Positions 18,295-25,778 of a stretch of 64,000 nt of DNA are shown in pieces. The notes beneath the pieces are model-generated. The model was not told the origin of the DNA. It made no database searches and worked only from the letters and a program-made list of their open reading frames with translations. Location: the NCBI RefSeq assembly GCF_014154935.1, contig NZ_JACEHH010000021.1, positions 1 to 64,000 of the forward strand, given 5' to 3'. The translations under genes and the position numbers were made by a program. The stretch is from Stieleria mannarensis (GTDB taxonomy: Bacteria > Planctomycetota > Planctomycetia > Pirellulales > Pirellulaceae). Position 1 is the first letter of the stretch, and each line of letters opens with the position of its first letter.

Positions 18295-19716
18295 TCAGCT
18301 CGGTTTGCCGTGACGATTGGTGCGGGCGATCCGGTGCAGATCCTCGCGGCGGGTCAGAAACCCCCAGTTAAGTGCGCGATCTTGCTCATACTGCTTGCCT
18401 AAGGTCAGTGCCACCGACGCTTTGGCCATCTCGTACCCCAAATAGAACGCATGGCCACGATCCACATTGTCGGATATCGGGGCCTGCAACAGCCGCTCGA
18501 ACAACCGAAACGGGTCCTCGTCGCTCAGATGCAACTGGCGCGAGACCAAATGAATCACCTCGTCTTGGGCGAATAATCGATAATTGTTGTCCTTTATCGC
18601 CCCAGACAGGCCCTCAAGGGTCTCCTCGGCAAACGCACTCAGCTTTCGGTCGCGGAGCAACACCAGTTGGTCCGACAGGTTCTTCGGCGGAATTCCGTGC
18701 TTGACGGCCGCATGCACCAATCGCCGGGCATGGTCACACTCGCGGACCGACGACCGCGCCCAATTGATCACCTGGGTGGTCAGGACACTTTGGATCCCCA
18801 GTTCCTGGCAGAGGCCCAACAGCACGGTGTTGATGCCGGCCGAATCGGCATCGGTCAGCTCGGTGACGTTGCCGATGCCCATCATCACCGGCAGCTGCGG
18901 GTAGCGTTTGCGCACCGTCGAGTAACGCACGATGCTGGCGGCCAATCCCGATCCGATCGGTTCCAAAATCGGATCCAACCGCATCGGCACGTTCCGCTGT
19001 TTGAGGTACGCGACCGTTTCATCCAAACTGGCCAAATCGGTCGGCGAGTCGGGAATCACGACGACTTCGGCGCCCCATCGCGGTGCGTGCTCGCGATTGT
19101 GGGAATTCACGCTCAACACCAACGACGCACCGGCACGGCAAGCCGCTTCGGCTTCCCAAGGGTCGAAGGTATCGATCGAGACCTGGATTCCGCGAGAAAC
19201 CAACGCATCGACGTAGTCCGCAATGGATTCAAAGCGTGCGGCGGGATCACACCCGACATCAATCCGATCCGCACCGTCATCGACCAGTTTCAAAGCCGTC
19301 GCGATGAACTCATCACGCGCAAGCCGCGGGGCATGATTGATCTCCGCGAGGATTTCGATGTCGTACGCACTGAGATCGATCTCAGGACGTTTTTCACCGA
19401 ACAATTCAGCCATCTCGCGGCAATCGTTGGGTCCCACGACAACCGTTGCGTTGACTTGGGAGCGAAGTGTTTCGATGCCGACCTCACAGAAACCGGGCAC
19501 GATCAAATGGGTCGCTTGTGCGGGTAAGTCCAGCTTGCGCGCGATCCACTTGGGCGTCATCAACGCGGCAACGGTGATCGGCATCACGCCGATCGAATAC
19601 TCAAACGCATGTCGCACCGCAAGCGCAGCGACGACCTCGCGCACGGCGTGCTGTGCGAGCGTTCCGGTCACGAAATGCAAGTGCGATGTTTCGGTGAGAT
19701 CGATAGCCGATGGCAT
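18295..19716 (-). CDS. Dihydropteroate synthase-related protein (methanopterin-type)
   Basis: A 473-aa protein. ATG 19716 (MPSAIDLTETSHLHFVTGTL) is chosen because the upstream extension looks non-coding. The central part is a DHPS-like TIM barrel: LKLVDDGADRIDVGCDP, then VSIDTFDPWEAEAACRAGA and LVLSVNSHNREH, with VMMGIGNVTELTDADS. This matches the longer DHPS-related family of methanogens and of bacteria with tetrahydromethanopterin-linked C1 genes, in which planctomycetes are included. The N-terminal about 140 residues (VPGFCEVGIETL) and the C-terminal about 130 residues are family extensions. A role in tetrahydromethanopterin synthesis is inferred. No classical folate genes adjoin it. Confidence 0.8.
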   Translation of the reverse strand: MPSAIDLTETSHLHFVTGTLAQHAVREVVAALAVRHAFEYSIGVMPITVAALMTPKWIARKLDLPAQATHLIVPGFCEVGIETLRSQVNATVVVGPNDCREMAELFGEKRPEIDLSAYDIEILAEINHAPRLARDEFIATALKLVDDGADRIDVGCDPAARFESIADYVDALVSRGIQVSIDTFDPWEAEAACRAGASLVLSVNSHNREHAPRWGAEVVVIPDSPTDLASLDETVAYLKQRNVPMRLDPILEPIGSGLAASIVRYSTVRKRYPQLPVMMGIGNVTELTDADSAGINTVLLGLCQELGIQSVLTTQVINWARSSVRECDHARRLVHAAVKHGIPPKNLSDQLVLLRDRKLSAFAEETLEGLSGAIKDNNYRLFAQDEVIHLVSRQLHLSDEDPFRLFERLLQAPISDNVDRGHAFYLGYEMAKASVALTLGKQYEQDRALNWGFLTRREDLHRIARTNRHGKPS

Positions 19717-20269
19717 GTCGCAAAGACCGTCAGAGAAGGAAGTGTTCGAACGCTCATGCGTCGTCAAAACAGAGTCAGCATCATCAAGGTTAACCGCAAA
19801 CGCGTCAGACGCGTGTTCAACCTGTCGTTCACGACATTGATTCAAGCCAAAGATCTGCTTTGAGAACAGCGTCAAAACGGTGCATTTTTTTTTATCCGAT
19901 CGCACAGTCGCTCTTGACTGATGTGCGACAACGCGTACAACATCGTTAAGCGAGAGATTCGTGTACGAAGTCAGTGTTGCAATTTCGATTGAAACCTTGC
20001 TTTGTCGTGGCCGGGATCTCTCGTTTTTTTATGCGCGGTGGTTTGCGTGGTGGCTATTGAAGGCCATCTGTTCTTCAAACGTACTCCAGTGGCAAACGCA
20101 TCGACCAATGCGTTGTGGTGTTGGCGTCACACCACAAGCCTTTCCCCATCGCTTGTTGCCAAACATGCCAATCACTCCCCATCGCAACAGTCCCGCTGGT
20201 CACTTTAACGTCGCCAACCGACGTCTTCGACACTCCAACACGCTTTCGCGTCTCTGACGGTTCGAACCG
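19717..20269. promoter_or_regulatory. Divergent intergenic region, no gene seen
   Basis: About 550 bp between the DHPS-like gene and the divergent pseudouridine synthase gene. It is more AT-rich than its surroundings, with a run of nine Ts near 19886-19894. A 98-codon frame at 19961-20257 has no protein-like features. Promoters for both genes should lie here, but none can be assigned with confidence. Confidence 0.5.
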
Positions 20270-20959
20270 ATGGCTGAATCAGACATAACGTTGCTTTGGG
20301 AAAGCGATCTGATGATGGCGGTCGACAAACCGGCGGGACTGGCGACGCAAGCCCCCGCGGGAATCGAGAGCTTGGAAAGCCGGCTTGAACAGCAACTCGG
20401 TCGCCGTGACGGCTACCTTGCGTTCCCGCATCGACTGGACCGTGCCGTCAGCGGTGTGATCTTGGTCGCATTGTCCAAGAAAGCCGCTCGGCTGCTATCG
20501 GCCCAGTTCGCAAGTCGCAAAACCCGCAAGCAGTATCTGGCGGTGGTCGAAGGTCAAATCGAGGTGAGCCGATCGAGCCCACAGCAGTGGGACGACTTCG
20601 TTCGCAAGTTGGAGGACCAGCCGCTGGCAGAGGTTTGTGAAGAAACCGCGCCGCATGCCAAGCCCGCCAGCACGATCGTCAAAACCCTGGCACTGGACGC
20701 GGTCGCCGACCGCAGCCTGCTGGAACTGAGCCCGATCACCGGACGCATGCACCAATTGCGCTTGCAAACGGCATCACGCGGCCATCCGATCGTGGGTGAT
20801 GCAACCTACGGTGCCGCCAGCCGTGCCGCCGACAGTGCGGCGAAACGGCACACCGGGCGGATCCTGCTGCACGCCCACGCCTTGGAGTTTCACGATCCGT
20901 CCAACGGCCGATTGGTCCGGGTCGAATCGCCCTGCCCGTTTGGGTTTACGCCGGCGTGA
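20270..20959 (+). CDS. RluA-family RNA pseudouridine synthase
   Basis: A 229-aa protein that lacks an S4 RNA-binding domain and starts directly in the catalytic fold (MAVDKPAGLATQAP). The catalytic Asp is in HRLDRAVSG, the hallmark of the RluA/TruC class. Further family motifs are KTRKQYLAVVEG, the substrate-binding Arg in SPITGRMHQLRLQ, and HPIVGDATYG near the C-terminus. It isomerises uridine to pseudouridine in rRNA or tRNA; the exact site cannot be told from sequence. It stands alone, followed by a composite repeat. Confidence 0.92.
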   Translation: MAESDITLLWESDLMMAVDKPAGLATQAPAGIESLESRLEQQLGRRDGYLAFPHRLDRAVSGVILVALSKKAARLLSAQFASRKTRKQYLAVVEGQIEVSRSSPQQWDDFVRKLEDQPLAEVCEETAPHAKPASTIVKTLALDAVADRSLLELSPITGRMHQLRLQTASRGHPIVGDATYGAASRAADSAAKRHTGRILLHAHALEFHDPSNGRLVRVESPCPFGFTPA

Positions 20960-20967
20960 TTGGACTC

Positions 20968-21118
20968 GGTTTGCCAAAGCCGATCAACAACCTCGCCTGG
21001 GGTGAGACCGGATGAGCCTCCGCGAAACCGGGCGTAACCTCAGGTCCACGATCCACCGTAAAACCTCCCCCCTTCGATCGGCCGGCGGCAAAGCCGCCGG
21101 CCGATCGAAGGGGGGAGG
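20968..21118. repeat. Composite palindromic intergenic element, copy A
   Basis: The element has three parts: a small GCCAAAGCC-type hairpin; a stem with CCTGGGGTGAGACCGGATGA pairing imperfectly with its right half ending GGGCGTAACCTCAGG; and a perfect 26-bp palindrome (21064-21118) with an AAA loop whose core is GGCGGCAAAGCCGCC. A full second copy is at 56530-56680 and a copy lacking the long palindrome at 24168-24245. The outer stem of the palindrome differs between copies while pairing is kept. It could act as a terminator but has no T-run. Confidence 0.8.
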
Positions 21119-21353
21119 GAGCGGGTTTGGCTTCCTTTCCCTGGGGTGGCGGTCACTCCGCTGCGCTCGTTCCCTGACCCCAGGCTATGTTGTTGATGCC
21201 CTTTGGGCAAACGCTACGTCTCGCTGGGCCGTTGATTTGAAACGGCGCGACCTCGGCGAACGGCCGATCATCGGCTAAGGTGTTGCGCTCGCAGCGTTTC
21301 CACGGTTCACCCCGCGTTTAGCGCGTCTTCACCTGCCAAACCCGATTCGTCCC
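21119..21353. other. Intergenic DNA before mqnA
   Basis: Contains a further inverted repeat (CCTGGGGT near 21140, ACCCCAGG near 21180) followed by a region resembling the start of the composite elements (TTTGGGCAAACG). I see no gene. The mqnA promoter is presumably here. Confidence 0.4.
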
Positions 21354-22181
21354 ATGACTCGCCTCGGCGCCGTTTCCTACTTGAACACCAAACCGTTGAT
21401 CCACGGGCTGAAAGAGGCTCTGGGGCCTGGTGATTCATTGACGCTGAATCTGCCCAGCCGACTGGCCAGCCAGTTGCAATCGGGCGAATTGGATGTGGCA
21501 CTGATCCCCTCGGTCGAGTACTTCCGCGGCGACGGCTACCAAATCGTTTCCGATGCGGCGATCGCCTGCCGCGGACCGGTTTGGAGCGTCCGGTTGGTCA
21601 GCCGCGTGCCGGTCCAGAGCATCCGGCGGCTGGCACTGGACGAAGGCAGCCGCACCAGCGCGGCGATGGTCCGCGTGCTGTTGTGGCAGATGTACGGGTT
21701 AAAACCCCAGACGACCGTGCTGTCGATGGAACAGTCCCCCGAATCGGTCGATGCCGACGCGGTGCTGATCATCGGCGACCGCGCGATGCATCCCGAGCGG
21801 GGGATCTACAATGAGATCTGGGATCTGGGCGACCGCTGGTGTCGCTACACCGAAACACCCTTTGTGTTCGCCATGTGGGTCGCCAGGCCGGGGATCAACA
21901 CCGAGGGCTTGGTCGACATCCTGCAACGCTGTCGCGACCGCGGCGTGGAAGCGATGGAATCGATCGCACAAACGCACGCGGCCGCACACGGGCTGACCAA
22001 CGAAGACCTGTATCGCTATTTTGCCGAAAACCTTCACTTCCAACTTGGTGGCGCCGAACTCGAGGGGCTGCGCCGCTTCCGCGACGGATGTGAATCACTC
22101 GGCTTGCTCGACACGAAAACGACTGGATCGACACAACAAACGCCTGGCTCGACACAACAAACAACTGAACGGATCGATTAA
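21354..22181 (+). CDS. mqnA: Chorismate dehydratase MqnA (futalosine menaquinone pathway)
   Basis: A 275-aa protein of the periplasmic-binding-fold MqnA/MqnD family. The N-terminus MTRLGAVSYLNTKPLIHGL is typical of MqnA, and LASQLQSGELDVALIPSVEY and ALDEGSRTSAAMVRVLL match the family substrate-binding segments. It dehydrates chorismate to 3-enolpyruvyl-benzoate, the first step of the futalosine route. The last about 20 residues are a Gln/Thr/Ser-rich tail (TGSTQQTPGSTQQTTE) encoded by a short internal DNA repeat, probably unstructured. mqnC starts 2 bp after the stop, so the two are one operon. Confidence 0.93.
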   Translation: MTRLGAVSYLNTKPLIHGLKEALGPGDSLTLNLPSRLASQLQSGELDVALIPSVEYFRGDGYQIVSDAAIACRGPVWSVRLVSRVPVQSIRRLALDEGSRTSAAMVRVLLWQMYGLKPQTTVLSMEQSPESVDADAVLIIGDRAMHPERGIYNEIWDLGDRWCRYTETPFVFAMWVARPGINTEGLVDILQRCRDRGVEAMESIAQTHAAAHGLTNEDLYRYFAENLHFQLGGAELEGLRRFRDGCESLGLLDTKTTGSTQQTPGSTQQTTERID

Positions 22182-22183
22182 CG

Positions 22184-23317
22184 ATGATCACTGACATTTT
22201 GGACAAAGCGGTTGCCGGCGAGCGTCTATCGGCCGACGAAGGGCTGACGTTGCTTGAAAGCCACGACCTGGCGGCCATCGGCGCGGCGGCCGACAAGGTT
22301 TCGCGGCGGATGCACCCCGAACCCTACCGGACCTACAACGTCGACCGGAACATCAACTACACGAACATCTGCACCGCCGTGTGTCACTTTTGCGCGTTTT
22401 ATCGCGGCCCTAAAAGCGACGAAGGCTATGTGTTGCCGCGGGAGGAACTGCTCCGCAAGGTCGAAGAGACCGTGGCGATGGGCGGCAACCAAATCTTGAT
22501 GCAAGGCGGGCTGCACCCCAAGTTCAAACTCGATTGGTACGAAGAACTGCTGTCGGACATCAAGACCGCGTTCCCCTCGGTGAACATCCACGGTTTCAGC
22601 CCGCCGGAGCTGTACCATTTCACCAAGGTCAACAACCTTCCCATCGAAGAGGTTTTGACACGGCTGAAGGCGGCCGGCCTGGGCAGCATCCCCGGCGGCG
22701 GCGCTGAAATCCTGGTCGACCGTGTCCGCAACGAATTGACTCGGGGAAAAGTCGACACGGACAACTGGCTGAACGTGATGCGTGCCTGGCACAAACTGGG
22801 CGGCATCAGCACCGCGACGATGATGTTCGGACATGTGGAAACGTTGGCCGAACGCATCGAGCACCTCCAGCGGATCCGTGACCTGCAGGACGAAACCGGC
22901 GGATTCACCGCATTCATCTGCTGGACGTTCCAGCCCGACAACACAGACATGAGTCACATCCCGGCCAAGGGATCGTTTGAATACCTGAAGACCCAAGCCG
23001 TATCGCGGTTGTTCCTGGACAACGTGCCCAACATCCAAAGCAGCTGGGTCACCCAGGGGTTGAAGATGGGCCAGCTGGCGATGCTGTTCGGCGCCAACGA
23101 CATGGGCAGCTTGATGATCGAGGAAAATGTTGTCGCCGAAGCCGGAACTGTCCACTTCATGTCGCTCCAGCAAATTCGCCAGGCGATCGAAGAACTGGGT
23201 TTCCAGCCGCGTCAACGAGACGTGTTTTACCAGCTGGTCGACGAGGAATTGGAGCAAAAAGCGGTCCAGGCTAACGGGCACACCGGGCCGAAAGATTTGG
23301 TTCAATTGGCAGTTTAG
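22184..23317 (+). CDS. mqnC: Cyclic dehypoxanthinyl futalosine synthase MqnC
   Basis: A 377-aa radical SAM enzyme. The 4Fe-4S motif CTAVCHFCAFYR (CxxxCxxC) lies near residues 63-73, after NVDRNINYTNI, which is characteristic of the MqnC/MqnE/CofH group. MQGGLHPKFKLDWYEELL and GSIPGGGAEILVDRVR are conserved MqnC segments. It cyclises dehypoxanthine futalosine during menaquinone synthesis, directly downstream in pathway logic from MqnA, MqnE and MqnB. Only mqnA is beside it here; the other pathway genes are outside the window. The next gene, scpA, follows 14 bp later. Confidence 0.95.
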   Translation: MITDILDKAVAGERLSADEGLTLLESHDLAAIGAAADKVSRRMHPEPYRTYNVDRNINYTNICTAVCHFCAFYRGPKSDEGYVLPREELLRKVEETVAMGGNQILMQGGLHPKFKLDWYEELLSDIKTAFPSVNIHGFSPPELYHFTKVNNLPIEEVLTRLKAAGLGSIPGGGAEILVDRVRNELTRGKVDTDNWLNVMRAWHKLGGISTATMMFGHVETLAERIEHLQRIRDLQDETGGFTAFICWTFQPDNTDMSHIPAKGSFEYLKTQAVSRLFLDNVPNIQSSWVTQGLKMGQLAMLFGANDMGSLMIEENVVAEAGTVHFMSLQQIRQAIEELGFQPRQRDVFYQLVDEELEQKAVQANGHTGPKDLVQLAV

Positions 23318-23331
23318 GATAAACTTGTTGC

Positions 23332-24138
23332 ATGTCCTTCCGCGTCGAACTCGCTGTTTACAACGGTCCCATCGACTTGTTGCTCTACCTGGCCCGCCGC
23401 CAGGAGGTGAGTTTGATGGAGATCTCGCTGGCGAAAGTGATCGACCAGTACGGCGAGTATCTGGAGCTGCTTCAGGAACTGGACTTGGCAGACATCGGCG
23501 ACTTTCTGGAGTTCGCCAGCATCCTGGTCGAACTGAAAAGCCAGGCCGTGCTGCCCCAAACGGTCGAGGAGGACGAGGAAGACGAGCAGATTGAAGATCC
23601 GCAATCGGAACTCGTCGAACGGCTGTTGCAATACAAAGAGATCCGTGACGCCGCGGCGGTCTTGGACGAGATGGCCGGCCGTTGGCAGCAGCGTTACCAA
23701 CGGATGAGCGACGACCTGCCGCGGCGTCGGATCGACCCCGGCGACCAACCGATCGCGGACCTGGAGATCTGGGACTTGGTCAGCGCGTTCGGACGGATCA
23801 TGCGCGAGTCGGCCGGACCACCGCAAACCGAAGTCATCTACGACGACACGCCGATCCACGTCTACATGCAGAAGATCCATAACCAGCTTGCCGATCACCC
23901 CCGGGTCGCGCTGATGGATCTGATCGAAGGCGGCATCCACAAGTCCGCTTTGATCGGATGGTTCCTGGCCACGCTGGAACTGACCCGCCACCACGGGGCG
24001 GCGGTCGAAGAAGACGAAGCCGGGGACATCGTGATCGTCAAGACCGGCCACTACAGCGAAGACTTGGCGGTCAACGAAGTCGACAACTACGGCAACGACG
24101 GTATCATCGCCACCAACCTGCCCAGCCAACCGCGGTAG
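23332..24138 (+). CDS. scpA: Segregation and condensation protein A (kleisin)
   Basis: A 268-aa ScpA, the kleisin subunit that bridges the SMC dimer together with ScpB in chromosome condensation. The N-terminal domain is recognised by FRVELAVYNGPIDLLLYLAR and ISLAKVIDQYGEYLELLQ, followed by DIGDFLEFASILVELKSQ. An acidic linker (EEDEEDEQIEDPQ) follows. The C-terminal winged helix is less conserved but present (HPRVALMDLIEGGIHKSALIGWFLATLELTR). It sits at the end of the mqnA-mqnC unit with a 14-bp gap. No scpB or smc is nearby. Confidence 0.93.
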   Translation: MSFRVELAVYNGPIDLLLYLARRQEVSLMEISLAKVIDQYGEYLELLQELDLADIGDFLEFASILVELKSQAVLPQTVEEDEEDEQIEDPQSELVERLLQYKEIRDAAAVLDEMAGRWQQRYQRMSDDLPRRRIDPGDQPIADLEIWDLVSAFGRIMRESAGPPQTEVIYDDTPIHVYMQKIHNQLADHPRVALMDLIEGGIHKSALIGWFLATLELTRHHGAAVEEDEAGDIVIVKTGHYSEDLAVNEVDNYGNDGIIATNLPSQPR

Positions 24139-24167
24139 CGGTAGCGGTTGTGGGATGGGGCGGTGGA

Positions 24168-24245
24168 TTTCGCCAACGGCGATTCACAACATAGCCTGGG
24201 GTGAGCCCGGATGAGCCCCAGCGAATCCGGGCGTAACCCCAGGAT
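24168..24245. repeat. Composite intergenic element, partial copy B
   Basis: Has the left part of the composite element: CGCCAACGGCGATTCACAAC, then CCTGGGGTGAGCCCGGATGA pairing with the right half that ends ACCCCAGG. It lacks the long AAA-loop palindrome seen in copies A and C. It lies between the converging scpA and cytochrome genes. Confidence 0.75.
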
Positions 24246-24371
24246 TGCGCTGCCCTCCATGCATCGAAGATCCGCGGAGTTGCATACCGAAATGGGTCGC
24301 AGATGACGTTGAAGGATAGACGCACCTCGATGGATCGCATCGCAAGCTGGAAGCCCATCCAACCGCCCGGA

Positions 24372-25445
24372 TCACTTCCTCCCAGTCGGGATGAACGGGT
24401 CCAAGCTGCTTAGCCCGTTGCCGTCACACTGGTCGGCAAATCGATAGCCGAGGCTCGCGATTTCGTCTGCAGCTGCCGTCAACTCGGCTTCGTTGTTGAG
24501 TTTCAGACGAACGCCCGCGACGACGTCCAAGATCTGATTCAGGATCGGCTGGTCGACCTTGGCCGCAACGCTTTGCAATCGTTTCTTGGCGCGATCGGCG
24601 CGCTGTGCAACGGTGATCGCAAAGGTGGCTTTTTGCGTCGCGATCGCCGTTGCCCGCAACGACGCTTCCAGCTCGGCGATCATCCCGGCGACGAACATCA
24701 CCCGCAGCTGCTCGGGCGACCGCGTCGCGTTGGTCTTACCGTCGCTGTTGACAAAGTTGTGGCGGATCGTCCCTTGGCTCCACGAGACGAATTCAAAATC
24801 GAGTGACCCGGCGGGATGGCCGCCGACGTTGACCAATTCTTCGTCCGCGGTCGTGTGACAGCGCAAACAGCTCTGCGCGACCAGGTACAGATTGGTCGGA
24901 TTGCGCATCCCGGCCTGGATGCTGCTTGCGATTCGCTCGGCGCGGTGGTCGGGCGTTTCGGTCAATCGCGTGACCGACTGGCCACCATAGTGATGATGCA
25001 GATCCAGCCAGTCCTTGGCGGCACCGTGACAGGATTCGCACGAGACGCCGGCGACCACATGGGGCGATGCGTCGGGGCCGGTCGCGGCGGGATCGGATTG
25101 CTGGGTGTAGTGGCAAGCAACGCAGCGACCGGAATGTTTGATCGAGCGGAGGCCCAGCTTGGAGGCGATCTGTTTGGCTTCGGGCGTGCGATGCAATTGA
25201 TCAAAGGTCATCGCATGCGGCGTCCCCTGCCAGACCTTGACCTCCGACGCGTGGCATTTCACACAGGCATCATGACCGACCACCTTGGCCGGGTCGGCGG
25301 GGGTGGCCCGCCCCAACCCCTGGCCGGTTGCCGGAGGCGAATTGCGATCGGCCGAAACCCAACTGGTTTGCGCGTCAGCCGAAATCGTTGTGATGACAGT
25401 CAGAGAGACGAGTGTGGCAAGGGCGATGCAGTGGCGACGGGTCAT
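24372..25445 (-). CDS. Periplasmic tetraheme cytochrome c (cytochrome c554-like)
   Basis: A 357-aa secreted protein with a Sec signal peptide (MTRRHCIALATLVSLTVITT, cleavage probably after ADA). Four CxxCH haem-binding motifs are visible in the first two thirds: CVKCH, CVACH, CESCH and CLRCH. Intervening His residues (HAMTFDQLHR, HHHYGG) could be axial ligands. The C-terminal third is an alpha-helical segment without haems. This pattern fits the cytochrome c554/c-prime-like family of planctomycetes, involved in periplasmic electron transfer. A partner oxidoreductase is not adjacent. Confidence 0.88.
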   Translation of the reverse strand: MTRRHCIALATLVSLTVITTISADAQTSWVSADRNSPPATGQGLGRATPADPAKVVGHDACVKCHASEVKVWQGTPHAMTFDQLHRTPEAKQIASKLGLRSIKHSGRCVACHYTQQSDPAATGPDASPHVVAGVSCESCHGAAKDWLDLHHHYGGQSVTRLTETPDHRAERIASSIQAGMRNPTNLYLVAQSCLRCHTTADEELVNVGGHPAGSLDFEFVSWSQGTIRHNFVNSDGKTNATRSPEQLRVMFVAGMIAELEASLRATAIATQKATFAITVAQRADRAKKRLQSVAAKVDQPILNQILDVVAGVRLKLNNEAELTAAADEIASLGYRFADQCDGNGLSSLDPFIPTGRK

Positions 25446-25778
25446 GTTGCGTTGCGGAAGTCTTGGTGTCGATCGGATCGTCAGAATTCGAATAATCGGC
25501 TTTTGCGTCGACCGCGGGGATCGAAAAAGAGCCGGAATTGAAGCCTACGTTACGGAATCTCGCCAAACCCTCGTCGCCTGGATCGCACCATCCACTTTGT
25601 GCCCTCAGACGCTATGCTAGTGGTGCGCCGCTACTCAATTTGCCAACCTGACGACGCGTTCCGAGGGTCGCCGTGTTCTCCGAACTCGGCGCGCGAAAAA
25701 GCGAAGCTTTGCCCCTTGCCGACCTCGGAGAGGACGGCGACTGTCCCGTCCGCGTTTCTTCAGCCGATCAATTCCACG
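25446..25778. promoter_or_regulatory. Divergent intergenic region with a palindromic repeat
   Basis: Separates the cytochrome gene from the divergent pseudokinase gene. Most of the right half is a 75-bp palindromic repeat (25667-25741). Promoters are expected here but I cannot assign them. Confidence 0.45.
25667..25741 (-). repeat. 75-bp palindromic interspersed repeat, copy 1
   Basis: An imperfect inverted repeat with arms GTCGCCGTGTTCTCCGAACT and its complement, and an AAGCTT-centred middle. It is nearly identical to the reverse complement of 55467-55540. It lies about 40 bp upstream of the pseudokinase start. Confidence 0.85.

Noticed and set aside
19961-20257. Possible small gene of 98 codons
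   Set aside because: No ribosome-binding site, signal or domain; Arg/His/Pro-rich composition looks non-coding.
22226-23305. A 359-codon minus-strand open frame
   Set aside because: Fully antisense to mqnC, which has a complete radical SAM signature.
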